Assembly (NCBI GenBank): GCA_019241085.1
Contig: JAFAXH010000016.1
Location: 1-36,352 of the forward strand
DNA: 36,352 bases
Source of the DNA: Verrucomicrobiota bacterium
Lineage (GTDB): Bacteria > Verrucomicrobiota > Verrucomicrobiia > Chthoniobacterales > SZAS-18
Direction of reading: 5' to 3'
Shown here: positions 7,847 through 16,282 of the stretch, one piece after another
How positions within the stretch are numbered: position 1 is the first letter of the stretch
Layout of the letters: the number at the start of each line of letters is the position of its first letter
The notes under the pieces: generated by a model
The model's database searches: none
What the model saw: only the letters and a program-made list of their open reading frames with translations
Told to the model about the DNA's origin: nothing
Translations under genes and position numbers: made by a program

Positions 7847-9175
7847 TCACGATTTCTGCGGCTGCTGGCCAGTCGTGGGCGGGCCGGCCTCGGGCTTCGA
7901 TTCGCGCTTGTCCTCAATTTTCACCGCTGCCCCATCCTGCAAATCGTCGGTGGGATTTACGATGAGCTGCTCGTTGCCGGTCAAGCCGTTGAGCACCTCC
8001 TGCGTCGTGCCGAAATCCCGGCCGAGCGCGACGTTTTTGAACGCGATTTTTTTCGCCTCATCCACCGTAGCCACCTGCGGGCCATCCTTGCGGATGATGA
8101 TCGTGTTCGACGGCACGATGAGCGCCGGCTCGGCTTGCTGCACCTTGAAGCGCACGCTCAGATACATGCCCGGCAGCAGCCGGCCGCCTTCGCTCGACAA
8201 CTGGATTTCCACCCGCTCGGTGCGCGCGGTCGGATCGAGCGCATCGGCGGTGCGCGTCACTTTTCCGCGAAAGATTTCCTTCGGATATTCCGCCGCGCTG
8301 CTCTCCACTTCCTGCCCCGCTTGCACGCTCGGCGCGTAGGCTTGCGGGACGAAAATAAACACCCGCAGCGTGTCCGTCTGCGACACCGTGAAGAGGCTCG
8401 GCGCCTGCGAGTTCGTGCCGACGGCGATGAGCGCGCCGACATCGACGAAGCGGTTGGTCACGACGCCGTCGAACGGCGCGCGGATTTCCTGAAACCCTTG
8501 CTGCGCCTGGAGATTGGCCACGTTGGCTTCGGCCGCTTTGACGTTGGCCGCGGCCTGGTTGAACGCTGCTTCGTTTTGATCGTATTCCTGCCGGGAAACC
8601 ACGCGGTCGGCCAGCAGTTTCTTTTCCCGCTCAAACGTGACCCGCGCGATGTCCAGCGCCGCGCGCGATTGCTCCAGGCTGGCCTGCGCCTGGCGCAGTT
8701 GCGCGTCGATGTCGGGCGCGTCGATGCGGGCGAGCAACTGCCTTTCTTTCACCCGGTCGCCTATGTCCGCCAGCCGTTCCTTGAGATAACCATTCGTCCG
8801 CGCGTAAAGCGTCGCCTGCTGCCAGGGCTCCGCGCTTCCCGGCAGGGTAAAATCAAACGTCGGCGGCGATTTTCCCGGCCGGACGACTTGCACCGTGCGC
8901 GCACTGCTGTCCACGGCTTGCGCGGTTTGTTGCTGCTCCGCGTTGCGACGATGCCGCGCCAGCAGGCCGGCGCCGAGCAGGATCAAAAGCGTCAAGGCCA
9001 CCGCGGCCAGGATGAAAAAAAACGGCCGGCTTCCTTTGCCGTGCTTCGGCTGCGCGTGTTGCGCCGACGATTGCTCGCGCGGACGCTCCGCCGCCCGGCG
9101 CTCCCCGGCCTCTGGCTCACGGTGATGGGACGGCGATGGAGCCTCTTCAACCATGCTGATATTCTCTTTGACCAT
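7847..9175 (-). CDS. RND efflux pump periplasmic adaptor (membrane fusion protein)
   Basis: A 442-residue membrane fusion protein of the AcrA/MdtA type that would link the inner-membrane RND transporter encoded just upstream to an outer-membrane channel. A cytoplasmic, charged N-terminus of about 50 residues precedes one transmembrane anchor (FFFILAAVALTLLILLGAGLLA), so it is membrane-anchored rather than a lipoprotein. Next come a lipoyl half-motif, a long coiled-coil hairpin ('LRQAQASLEQSRAALDIARVTFEREKKLL...'), the second lipoyl half ('IRAPFDGVVTNRFVDVGALI') and beta-barrel/MP domains. ATG 9175 is chosen because a strong GGGAGGGG lies 3 nt upstream (9179-9186). It overlaps the end of the transporter gene by 29 nt, indicating coupled translation. 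No outer-membrane channel gene is in the window. Confidence 0.92.
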   Translation of the reverse strand: MVKENISMVEEAPSPSHHREPEAGERRAAERPREQSSAQHAQPKHGKGSRPFFFILAAVALTLLILLGAGLLARHRRNAEQQQTAQAVDSSARTVQVVRPGKSPPTFDFTLPGSAEPWQQATLYARTNGYLKERLADIGDRVKERQLLARIDAPDIDAQLRQAQASLEQSRAALDIARVTFEREKKLLADRVVSRQEYDQNEAAFNQAAANVKAAEANVANLQAQQGFQEIRAPFDGVVTNRFVDVGALIAVGTNSQAPSLFTVSQTDTLRVFIFVPQAYAPSVQAGQEVESSAAEYPKEIFRGKVTRTADALDPTARTERVEIQLSSEGGRLLPGMYLSVRFKVQQAEPALIVPSNTIIIRKDGPQVATVDEAKKIAFKNVALGRDFGTTQEVLNGLTGNEQLIVNPTDDLQDGAAVKIEDKRESKPEAGPPTTGQQPQKS

Positions 9176-12100
9176 TTTCCCCTCCCGGTTGTTGCGCGCC
9201 ATTTTCACCCTCGTGTTGCCGGTGCATCGCATCGGCAAGTCGCCGCTCCGGCTCGTCTTCTGCAAAAAGAAATTCCGCGTCCTCGTCGCTGATCGGCGTC
9301 AGCTCCTTGCGTCGGAGCAGGCTGTAAAAAATCGGCACGATGAACAGCGTCGTCGCCGTCGCCACGAGCAAGCCGCCGATGACCGCGCGGCCGAGCGGCG
9401 CGTTTTGTTCGCCGCCTTCGCCGAGGCCGAGGCTCATCGGGATCATGCCGAGGATCATCGCCAGCGCTGTCATGAGCACCGGCCGCAAGCGCGTGGCGCC
9501 GGCTTCGAGCGCGGCTTCCACGGCGTCCTTGCCTTCCAGCCGTTGGTCGTTGGCGAAGGTGATGAGCAAAATCGAGTTCGCTGTCGCCACGCCGATGCAC
9601 ATGATCGTGCCCATCAGGCTCGGCACGCTGAAGGTCGTCGAGGTCGCAAACAGCATCCACAAAATCCCGCACAACGCGCCCGGCAGCGCCGTGATGATGA
9701 TGAGCGGATCGAGCCAGCTTTGGAAATTGACGACCATTAAAAAATACACGAGCGCGATGGCAAACACGACGCCGAACCCGAGCCGCTCGAACGCCTGGTT
9801 CATGCTCTGCACCTGGCCGCGCACGTTGATCTCGCTGCCGCCGGGCAGCTTCGATTGCGGCGCTTTGCCGAGAATTTTTTCCGGCAAAATCGCGCGCAGC
9901 AAACTTTTCAGCGCGCCTTCCTTCGGCTGAAATTCGTTGACGATTTTGTCGATCTCGCCCGACACGCCGCCGAGGTCGCGATCCTGCGCATCGGCGTAAA
10001 TGTCGTAGGCCGGCTGGATGTTGTAATGATTGATGACCACCGGCGCCACATCGCGCCGCGTGTTGGCGAGATTGATGAGCAACTGCGCGCCAGCCGGGCC
10101 GCTGTTGGCGGCGGCAGCAGCGGCGGTGGTCGTCGCTGTCAACGGGTTGCCGCTGCTGTCGATGGCGCTGGGCGCGGTGGAAGGAATGATCGGCGTGTTG
10201 TTCAGCGCGTTGAGCGTGCTCACCTGATACTGCGGCGTCTGCACGGCGACGAGGTAGTTGACGCCGTTTTGCGGATTGACCCAATAGTTGCGCGCCGTCT
10301 GCCCGCTCGACGACAGCGAGATGAGCAGCGAGTTGGCCACGTCGTTGGCGTTCAAGCCCAAAAGCTGCGCGCGTGGCCGGTCGAGATTCACGTCGATTTG
10401 CGGCGCGTCGAGCACCTGGTGAATGTTCACGTCCACCGCGCCGGGCACTTTGGCCGTGCGCGCGGCAAGTTGTTTCGCGATGGCATAATTCTGCGGCGCG
10501 TTGCGTCCGGGGCCGGCGATCTGCAAATCAATCGGCGCGGGCAGGCCGAAATTGAGAATCTGCGAAACGATGTCGGCGGGCTGAAAATAAAAGACAACGC
10601 CGGGAAATTTTGCCGGCAATTCCCGCCGCAGCCGCTTGACGATGTCGGGCGTCGGGGTGCGGTGTTTTTCGTCGAGCGCGACCAGGATTTCCCCGTCCGC
10701 CGAACTGATCGTGGCGCTGTCGCTGAAGGCGAGATTCACGCCGCCGACGGGCAGACCGATGTTGTCGATGATCGTTTTGATGTCGGACCTGGGCACAACC
10801 TGGCGGATGTAATTTTCCACCTGCCCGAAGGTGCGCTCGGTCTCTTCGATACGCGTGCCCGAAGCCACGCGCACGTGCAGGCGGAACTGCCCGGCATCGA
10901 CCCGCGGGAAAAAGTCGCGCCCGATCAAGCCGGTCAGGCACAGCGAAACGGCTACGAAGACGCCGAAGCAAATGAGCACGAGCGCGCGGCGCGCAAGCGC
11001 CCACGCCAGCGCGCCGCGGTAGCGTTCGCGAAAACGGTCGAAGCGGTCGTTGAATTTTTCGTGGATGCGCCAGATGAAATCTTTTTTCGCCGGCGGCGCG
11101 TCCTGCTTTTTTTCCGGCGGCTGGTTGTTGTTGTTCCGCTCGTTCTCCGGCCGCGTCGGCGCGTCGTCGTGCGCCGGTTTTTCCCCGCTCCGCGCGTCGT
11201 GCAGCGCGTGCTCGTGCTCGGCCTCTTCGCGATAAAGCGCGACCTCGGGGCCGAGGAGGAAATGGACCATCACGGGCACCAGGGTTCGCGACAGGAAATA
11301 ACTCGCCATCATCGCGAACACGACGGCCAGCGCGAGCGGCACGAAAAGAAATTTCGCCGGGCCATTGAGAAAAACGACGGAGACAAAAACGATGCAAATC
11401 GACAGCGTGGAAACAAACGCCGGCGTGGCGATTTGTTGCGCGCCGTCGAGGATGGCTTTCGTCAACGGCTTGTCGTCCCCGAGGCCGAGGTTGCGATGGA
11501 TGTTTTCCAATTCCACCGTCGCGTCGTCCACGAGGATGCCGACCGCGAGGCTCAGGCCGCCGAGGGTCATTACGTTCAACGTGTAGCCGAGCGCGTCGAG
11601 CAGCAGCAGCGAGATCAAAATCGACAGCGGGATCGAGACGGCGATGATCAAAGTCGAACGCCAGCTCCCGAGAAAAACGAGGATCATCACCGCCGTCAGA
11701 CACGCCGCGATAACCGCTTCCTTGACCACGCCGCTGACCGCCGCTTTGACGAACACCGATTGGTCGAAAAGCTCCTGCACTTCGAGGCCCGAGATCAAGC
11801 CGGGCCGCACTTGCGCCAGCCGCGCCCGCACGCGGTTGACGATGTCCAGCGTGCTCGCGCCCTGGCTTTTCAGCACGCTGAGCAACGCCGAGCGCGTGCC
11901 GTCCTTGCGCACGATGTTGGTCTGCACCGCGTAGCCGTCGTGAATCTGCGCCACGTCGCGCATCGTGATGACCGCGCCGTTGACGACTTTGATCGGCAGA
12001 TCGTTGAACGCCGGGACCACGTCGGGCGAGCTGTTGAGTTTCACCAGCAACTCCTGCGGGCCGAACTTCGCCGAGCCGGCGGGCAGGATGAGGTTTTGCG

Positions 12101-12743
12101 CGTTGAGCGCGTTGACCACGTCGGTGGGCGACAGCCCCTTCGCGTAAAGCGCGCGCGAATCGATATCGACCATGATCTGCCGCGGCTTGCCGCCGTAAGG
12201 CAACGGGATGCTGGCGCCTTGCACGGTGGCCAGCGGCTGGCGGATGAAGTTTGTCGCCTGATCGTAGAGCACTTGTTCCGGCTGCGTCTCGCTCTTGATG
12301 GCGAGCTGTAGAATCGGCACGCTGCTCGCGCTGAACCGCAGGATCAACGGCGGCGTGATGTTCGGCGGCAGCACGCGCAGAATGGTTTGTTGAATGCTCG
12401 TGACCTCGGCGACGGCTTCCTCGATTTTGACGTTAGGTTGGAAATAAATTTTGATGACGCCAACGCCGTTCATGGATTGCGATTCCATGTGCTCGATGCC
12501 GTTGACCGTCGTCGTCATCGCGCGCTCGGCGATGGTGATGATGCGCTTCTCCATGTCATCCGGTGAGATGCCCGTGTAGGACCAGATCACGCTGACGACC
12601 GGAATGTTGATCTCCGGAAAAATGTCCGTGGACATCGACAACGGCGTGCCCGGCAGCACGGACAAAATGCCCAGCAGCGCGACCAGGATCGACACCACGA
12701 CAAAGGTGTAAGGTCGGCGCAAAGCCAGCCGGACGATCCACAT
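9147..12743 (-). CDS. RND family efflux transporter permease, with unusual insertions
   Basis: An 1198-residue inner-membrane proton-driven pump of the AcrB/MdtB superfamily (usual length about 1030-1050). ATG 12743 gives the typical N-terminus MWIVRLALRRPY; a GTG 42 nt upstream is less likely. Twelve transmembrane helices in two halves are evident. The proton-relay aspartates in TM4 are D406 and D407 in 'GILVDDATVELEN', and 'RLRPVLMT' keeps the relay arginine. The position of the AcrB TM10 lysine (AcrB GLSAKN) reads GVATAN here, so it is A1055. The extra length is a charged, Asn-rich insert at about 505-555 between the two halves, an Ala/Thr-rich insert at about 850-892 and a basic loop at about 938-968. 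Substrate cannot be predicted. The gene sits directly upstream of its adaptor. Confidence 0.93.
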   Translation of the reverse strand: MWIVRLALRRPYTFVVVSILVALLGILSVLPGTPLSMSTDIFPEINIPVVSVIWSYTGISPDDMEKRIITIAERAMTTTVNGIEHMESQSMNGVGVIKIYFQPNVKIEEAVAEVTSIQQTILRVLPPNITPPLILRFSASSVPILQLAIKSETQPEQVLYDQATNFIRQPLATVQGASIPLPYGGKPRQIMVDIDSRALYAKGLSPTDVVNALNAQNLILPAGSAKFGPQELLVKLNSSPDVVPAFNDLPIKVVNGAVITMRDVAQIHDGYAVQTNIVRKDGTRSALLSVLKSQGASTLDIVNRVRARLAQVRPGLISGLEVQELFDQSVFVKAAVSGVVKEAVIAACLTAVMILVFLGSWRSTLIIAVSIPLSILISLLLLDALGYTLNVMTLGGLSLAVGILVDDATVELENIHRNLGLGDDKPLTKAILDGAQQIATPAFVSTLSICIVFVSVVFLNGPAKFLFVPLALAVVFAMMASYFLSRTLVPVMVHFLLGPEVALYREEAEHEHALHDARSGEKPAHDDAPTRPENERNNNNQPPEKKQDAPPAKKDFIWRIHEKFNDRFDRFRERYRGALAWALARRALVLICFGVFVAVSLCLTGLIGRDFFPRVDAGQFRLHVRVASGTRIEETERTFGQVENYIRQVVPRSDIKTIIDNIGLPVGGVNLAFSDSATISSADGEILVALDEKHRTPTPDIVKRLRRELPAKFPGVVFYFQPADIVSQILNFGLPAPIDLQIAGPGRNAPQNYAIAKQLAARTAKVPGAVDVNIHQVLDAPQIDVNLDRPRAQLLGLNANDVANSLLISLSSSGQTARNYWVNPQNGVNYLVAVQTPQYQVSTLNALNNTPIIPSTAPSAIDSSGNPLTATTTAAAAAANSGPAGAQLLINLANTRRDVAPVVINHYNIQPAYDIYADAQDRDLGGVSGEIDKIVNEFQPKEGALKSLLRAILPEKILGKAPQSKLPGGSEINVRGQVQSMNQAFERLGFGVVFAIALVYFLMVVNFQSWLDPLIIITALPGALCGILWMLFATSTTFSVPSLMGTIMCIGVATANSILLITFANDQRLEGKDAVEAALEAGATRLRPVLMTALAMILGMIPMSLGLGEGGEQNAPLGRAVIGGLLVATATTLFIVPIFYSLLRRKELTPISDEDAEFLFAEDEPERRLADAMHRQHEGENGAQQPGGENGQREYQHG
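9179..9186 (-). promoter_or_regulatory. Strong Shine-Dalgarno for the adaptor gene
   Basis: GGGAGGGG on the minus strand lies 3 nt before ATG 9175, inside the 3' end of the RND transporter gene. It decides the start of the adaptor in favour of 9175 over upstream in-frame codons. Confidence 0.6.
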
Positions 12744-12851
12744 AAATGAGTCAGGACAAAGCGCGCCACTTGCCGGCGTGGCCACGCCCCGCGCGCGTCG
12801 ATACTCTTCGCTGCAAGCCCATTCGCGGATGCACCCGCGCCCACTCTTCTT

Positions 12852-13382
12852 TTACGTGCCGCGCTGCTGCACGAGGTGCCGCATGATCTGCGTCATCGCG
12901 ACCGTTCCCAACGCCTGCACCAAGGTCGGGTGCTGGCGATAAAAACCCATCGCCGCTTGAAACACGCCGGGCGCATTTTCGTGCGCGTGCGCCGCGACTT
13001 GCGCAACCTCCTCCGGCGTGGCCGCGCTGGGATTCTGCGCGACTTCGGGACGCACGCCCAGTTGGCTAAGCAACCCGCTTAAATTTCCGCCCATTCCGCC
13101 GCTGGAAAGGCCGTTGAGCAACGACTGCATCAAGCCGCCGCGCTGCTGCGGGTCCATCTGCTGCGCGGAGTTCAGGATTTGCTGCAACACCTGGCTGGTG
13201 CCGAGATTGGACAGCGCTGGCCCGACCGCGTCGCCAATCTGGTGCGCCGGCACTTCGTTGGTCAGTTGGCGATAATGATCGTGAATGTCGCTCTCGCTCA
13301 CATTTCCGCCGCTCGCGCTGGCGTCCGCGCCGCCGCCCGTTGCGCCGCCCAACAGGCCTGCCAGTTGATCGAGGATGCCCAT
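12852..13382 (-). CDS. YidB/DUF937-like small protein
   Basis: A 176-residue protein starting MGILDQLAGLLGGATGGG, the usual opening of the YidB/DUF937 family, followed by a Gly/Ala/Ser stretch. Helical parts follow: 'HDHYRQLTNEVPAHQIGDAVGPAL', then a Gln/Gly/Leu-rich middle ('LMQSLLNGLSSGGMGGNLSGLLSQLG') and a C-terminal segment ending 'MTQIMRHLVQQRGT'. I start at ATG 13382, where the homologous pattern begins; the frame is open upstream but reads as non-coding. There is no signal peptide or membrane helix. Family members have no established function. It follows the PA2169-like gene after 38 nt on the same strand and could share its transcript. Confidence 0.6.
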   Translation of the reverse strand: MGILDQLAGLLGGATGGGADASASGGNVSESDIHDHYRQLTNEVPAHQIGDAVGPALSNLGTSQVLQQILNSAQQMDPQQRGGLMQSLLNGLSSGGMGGNLSGLLSQLGVRPEVAQNPSAATPEEVAQVAAHAHENAPGVFQAAMGFYRQHPTLVQALGTVAMTQIMRHLVQQRGT

Positions 13383-13420
13383 AATCTTGTGATATGAAAA
13401 CCTGCGTTCGGAGGGTTGAA

Positions 13421-14416
13421 TTAAAACAGCCCCTTTACCTTCTTTACCACCGGCTTCACATGCTTCGACAAGTCGATGTCCCGCCAATCTTCCACCGCGT
13501 CACCCACCGCGCTGGAAGCGCGCGAATAAGCCTTCTTGGCCGCTTTGGATGAGTCCTTGTAAGCCTTCATCGCCGCCTCGGAAGAATCTTTGTAGGTCTG
13601 CTGCGCCGTTTCGGACGCGCCTTCAAATGCTCTGCGAATCGCCTTCCACAATGGCCAGAGGAAAGGCAGCACGTAGGGACGCACGTCCACCGCTTCCACC
13701 GCCCGGTCGTAGGCGCGCTCGGCCCGCCGCACGGGCCGCGACTCCTCTTCGTGGTGCTGATAAAGCCGGATCAGCAGCGCGATGACGAAGCCGAGGCCAA
13801 ACGCCGCCAGAATCACCGGGGTCGGGTTTTCCCGCACGTAATGCGCGCCGCTGCTGAGCGCGCGAGTCGTCTTTTCGCGGGTGTTTTGCAAGGTGTCGCC
13901 AGCAGCCGAGGCAAGCTGGCGTCCGTGCTCCTGCGCGCTCTGGACGATGCCGCTCTTTTGCAACGGCGGGTTTGCATCGCGGGCGTCGCGGACCGCGCTG
14001 TGTGTCACCACGATCTCCTGCCGCTGGCGGGCCACGATGGCATCGAGCAACGCCGGCAGCCCGGCGTCGAGCGCCTTTTGATATTCCTTCAACGCGCTGT
14101 CTTCCCCGCGCTCGCACTCCGCCAGCACGGCGTGCGGATCTTTGCTCGTCAATGCTGCTTTCAAATTGATCCAGCCGCGGTGCAGCGCGCCGGCCACGGA
14201 GCTGCTTTCACTGCTGAAATCGCCGAGTTTGCGCAGTTCGTTTTCCAGTTCGCCGACAAACCGGGCGCGTTGCTCCGAACAGGAGCCTAGGAACGAACGC
14301 AGGCGTGGGTCGTTTTCGATGGCTTCGGCGGCGCTGCGAAAGCCTTCCTGGCCATCTTTGCAGGTCTCAATGAGAGACTTCAGGACGGGGGCGATGTCGT
14401 TCGGTGTGGTGAGCAT
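13421..14416 (-). CDS. PA2169/DUF2383-type helical-bundle protein with a membrane anchor
   Basis: A 331-residue protein starting at ATG 14416. Residues about 5-115 match the DUF2383 ferritin-like four-helix bundle ('LKSLIETCKDGQEGFRSAAEAIENDPRLRSFL', then 'GALHRGWINLKAALTSKD', then 'AECERGEDSALKEYQKAL'). Residues about 150-200 are an amphipathic region, and 199-219 form one transmembrane helix (TPVILAAFGLGFVIALLIRLY) of the kind seen in ElaB/YqjD/DUF883 proteins. The C-terminus has a Lys/Ala/Ser/Tyr-rich repeat ('AYKDSS' seen as 'TYKDSSEAAMKAYKDSSKAAKKAY'), likely a long basic helix. DUF2383 proteins are generally stress-associated and of unknown biochemical role. The frame extends 72 codons upstream, but the domain begins at 14416. 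Confidence 0.75.
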   Translation of the reverse strand: MLTTPNDIAPVLKSLIETCKDGQEGFRSAAEAIENDPRLRSFLGSCSEQRARFVGELENELRKLGDFSSESSSVAGALHRGWINLKAALTSKDPHAVLAECERGEDSALKEYQKALDAGLPALLDAIVARQRQEIVVTHSAVRDARDANPPLQKSGIVQSAQEHGRQLASAAGDTLQNTREKTTRALSSGAHYVRENPTPVILAAFGLGFVIALLIRLYQHHEEESRPVRRAERAYDRAVEAVDVRPYVLPFLWPLWKAIRRAFEGASETAQQTYKDSSEAAMKAYKDSSKAAKKAYSRASSAVGDAVEDWRDIDLSKHVKPVVKKVKGLF

Positions 14417-14496
14417 ATACTTACTCTGGATTCGCGCCGGGCCAGCGGGTTGCGCTTGTGGGAATGCCGGCCTTTCCCGCCCGTTTTTGAATCCGA

Positions 14497-15186
14497 TCAG
14501 GCGTAGCCCAGTTCCCGCAGGAGCAATTGCTGCAATACGTCGTAGAAATTGATCGCCAGCAGCGCGCGCTCGCGGGCGTCGGTGGGAGAGTTTTGCTCGT
14601 CGAGCAATTGCCGGAGCACCTGGTGCTGGCACATCGCCAGGAGCGCGCGTTCCTTGGCCGACGCCGGCGGCGTGAGGAGCGCCTGCCCCGCGACTTCGTG
14701 AAAGAACATGTGCAGCAGCGCCCGCGACCGCCGCTCCGACGGCAGCGCCGACAAGTCCGGTGCCATCTCGCGTTCGCCGATGCCATGCCGCGCCGCCAGC
14801 ACGAGGCGCGCTTGGTTCAACGTGCTCAGCCAGGCCTCGTAGTGTGGCTGCGGAATGGTCAGCGCCACGGTGCCGGGAAGATAATCGCCCGGCCCGCCTT
14901 CCGCGCCCAGACTTTCGCTCAAGGGCAGCGCTTTCAGGTCGGTCGCGACCGTTTCCTGCGCCGTGATGAACAAATGCGCCAGCTCTGGCTCGACCAGCTC
15001 GCGCCAGTCCTCGCGCAGCATGTTTTCGCCCGGCTCGTCACTCGGCGACGCGAACAGCCGCGCCCGCGCCGCCGGATGCACGCCAGGGTCCGCGCACGCC
15101 GGGATTTGCGCGAGCAAGCGGATGAAAAATGGCTCCAACTCCGCGAGCACGATCCCGTCCTGGCTGTCGGAGGCACGGTAAATCAT
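14497..15186 (-). CDS. DUF2017 family protein, partner gene of clpS
   Basis: A 229-residue soluble protein starting at ATG 15186, supported by GGAG 6 nt upstream. It is all-helical, with 'ELEPFFIRLLAQIP' at the N-terminus, 'WRELVEPELAHLF' mid-way and 'IPQPHYEAWLSTLNQARLVLAARHGIG' near 111-137. This is the pattern of DUF2017, which in Actinobacteria is typically encoded beside clpS; here too it follows clpS on the same strand after 47 nt. The C-terminus contains a tandem repeat of about 20 residues (176-195 and 203-222, both 'A.ERALLA......L.QLL'). The biochemical role is unknown. Context suggests a link to ClpS/ClpAP N-end-rule proteolysis, which is inference from linkage. Confidence 0.65.
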   Translation of the reverse strand: MIYRASDSQDGIVLAELEPFFIRLLAQIPACADPGVHPAARARLFASPSDEPGENMLREDWRELVEPELAHLFITAQETVATDLKALPLSESLGAEGGPGDYLPGTVALTIPQPHYEAWLSTLNQARLVLAARHGIGEREMAPDLSALPSERRSRALLHMFFHEVAGQALLTPPASAKERALLAMCQHQVLRQLLDEQNSPTDARERALLAINFYDVLQQLLLRELGYA

Positions 15187-15192
15187 GGAGTT

Positions 15193-15196
15193 CTCC
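15193..15196 (-). promoter_or_regulatory. Shine-Dalgarno for the DUF2017 gene
   Basis: GGAG on the minus strand, 6 nt before ATG 15186. It favours that start over the in-frame TTG 15 nt further upstream. Confidence 0.5.
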
Positions 15197-15233
15197 AGCA
15201 AACGCGAGTTCAGTCAGCGGATGCGCGCGCCAC

Positions 15234-15530
15234 TCAGGCTGTCGATTCGAGCGTCGCGAGCAATTGGTAGCCGTGCAACTGCTGCACGTAAAACTCCGCC
15301 CGCTCGCGGCTGCCGCTCCAGAGCACCGAGCGGCCGGAATGATGCACTTCGAGCATGTGACGTTCAGCCTTCGCGCGAGCATAGCCGAAGATTTTTTGGA
15401 ACACCATCGTCACGTAATCCATTTTGGTAATCGGATCGTTGTGAACCACCACATTCCAAGGCGCATCAAGCGATTCTTCAACCTCGGTTTGGTGCGTCGT
15501 TTCAGGCGTGGTCAGCGGCGACAGAGGCAT
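15234..15530 (-). CDS. clpS: ATP-dependent Clp protease adaptor ClpS
   Basis: A 98-residue adaptor that binds ClpA-type unfoldases and delivers N-end-rule substrates. A flexible, Thr/Glu-rich N-terminus (1-23) leads into the core 'WNVVVHNDPITKMDYVTMVFQKIFGY', which holds the N31-D32 pair and M37 of the N-degron pocket. 'AERHMLEVHHSGRSVLWSGSRERAEFYVQQL' then includes the pocket histidine (H63/H64) and the AE.....QL helix. Length is normal. ATG 15530 is preferred over a TTG five codons upstream. It lies 26 nt after the unknown 240-aa gene and 47 nt before the DUF2017 gene, probably in one transcript. No ClpA/ClpP gene is in the window. Confidence 0.92.
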   Translation of the reverse strand: MPLSPLTTPETTHQTEVEESLDAPWNVVVHNDPITKMDYVTMVFQKIFGYARAKAERHMLEVHHSGRSVLWSGSRERAEFYVQQLHGYQLLATLESTA

Positions 15531-15556
15531 AGCGGAGCACAGCAAAATTCAAAAAA

Positions 15557-16279
15557 TCAGAGGGTGCCCGGACTCACCGCCGGCGCGGACAGCGACCCCA
15601 CGCCGCCGGCATTTGCGCCCGCATCGTGCAGGATCGTCTCGATCCAAGCCGGCACGCCCGCCCGCAACGCCCGCCTGATTTCATCCCCTTGATCCAGCAG
15701 GCTCTCGCCCCGCCGCGGCGCCCGCGTGGCGGCGTGCCATTCGCAGGCCGCGTAACCGAGCAGGATTGACCGCACCGGCAGGTGAAACAGCGCGCACCAG
15801 CCCGCAAAGACGACGGGAAAACAAGCGGCCGGCTCTCCCTGTGCGGCCCACTGCGACAGCCGGCCAAGCCAATGCGCTGCCAGCACCGGCGCGAGCTGCC
15901 GCAAGAGCGCGCGACCGGTGCCGCGGAGCCGGGCCGCAACGGCGGGCGATAGTTGGGCGTGCAATTCGCCGGAGAGCACCGCCAGCTCCCGGGCATGTCC
16001 CGCGGTCGCGTGTCGTGTCGCGCTGAGGAGAACCGGTCCCAGCAGCGGCGCGAAAATTTGCTCCTGCCAGTGCGTCCACGCCGCCGGCTGTGGTTCATCA
16101 CCATTGGCAGGAGGCGAAAATGTCAGCGGACCGCCCGCAAGCACGGCCGCGCCAGGATCGCACAGTCGCAGCACATCCACGCCCGCCGGATCGGCGGCGT
16201 CGTCCGCCAGCGGCACCGCAAAAAGCTGGGAGTTCGGCGCGCGGTCCATGTCGAGTTTTTTTAACACAACGCGCTTCAT
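15557..16279 (-). CDS. Unknown protein between ybeY and clpS
   Basis: A 240-residue protein starting MKRVVLKKLDMDRAPNSQLF at ATG 16279, only 3 nt after the ybeY stop, so co-expression is likely. The first 60 residues look beta-rich. From about 68 on it is Ala/Leu-rich helical without a convincing transmembrane segment: 'ELAVLSGELHAQLSPAVAARL', 'TGRALLRQLAPVLAAHWLGRLSQWA', then 'ACFPVVFAGWCALFHLPVRSILLGYAACEWHAATRAPRRGE'. The last segment loosely resembles the C-terminal helices of UreF-type urease accessory proteins, but no urease genes are nearby, so I do not name it. I do not recognise the family. The tight packing between conserved housekeeping genes argues that it is real. Confidence 0.7.
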   Translation of the reverse strand: MKRVVLKKLDMDRAPNSQLFAVPLADDAADPAGVDVLRLCDPGAAVLAGGPLTFSPPANGDEPQPAAWTHWQEQIFAPLLGPVLLSATRHATAGHARELAVLSGELHAQLSPAVAARLRGTGRALLRQLAPVLAAHWLGRLSQWAAQGEPAACFPVVFAGWCALFHLPVRSILLGYAACEWHAATRAPRRGESLLDQGDEIRRALRAGVPAWIETILHDAGANAGGVGSLSAPAVSPGTL

Positions 16280-16282
16280 CCT

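Noticed and set aside
9855-12311. 818-codon open frame opposite the RND transporter
   Set aside because: Same signature of an antisense shadow: Arg/Asp/His-rich, no motifs, fully inside a certain gene.
15557-16279. Naming the 240-aa protein UreF
   Set aside because: Only a short helical stretch looks similar; the urease subunits and the other accessory genes are absent.
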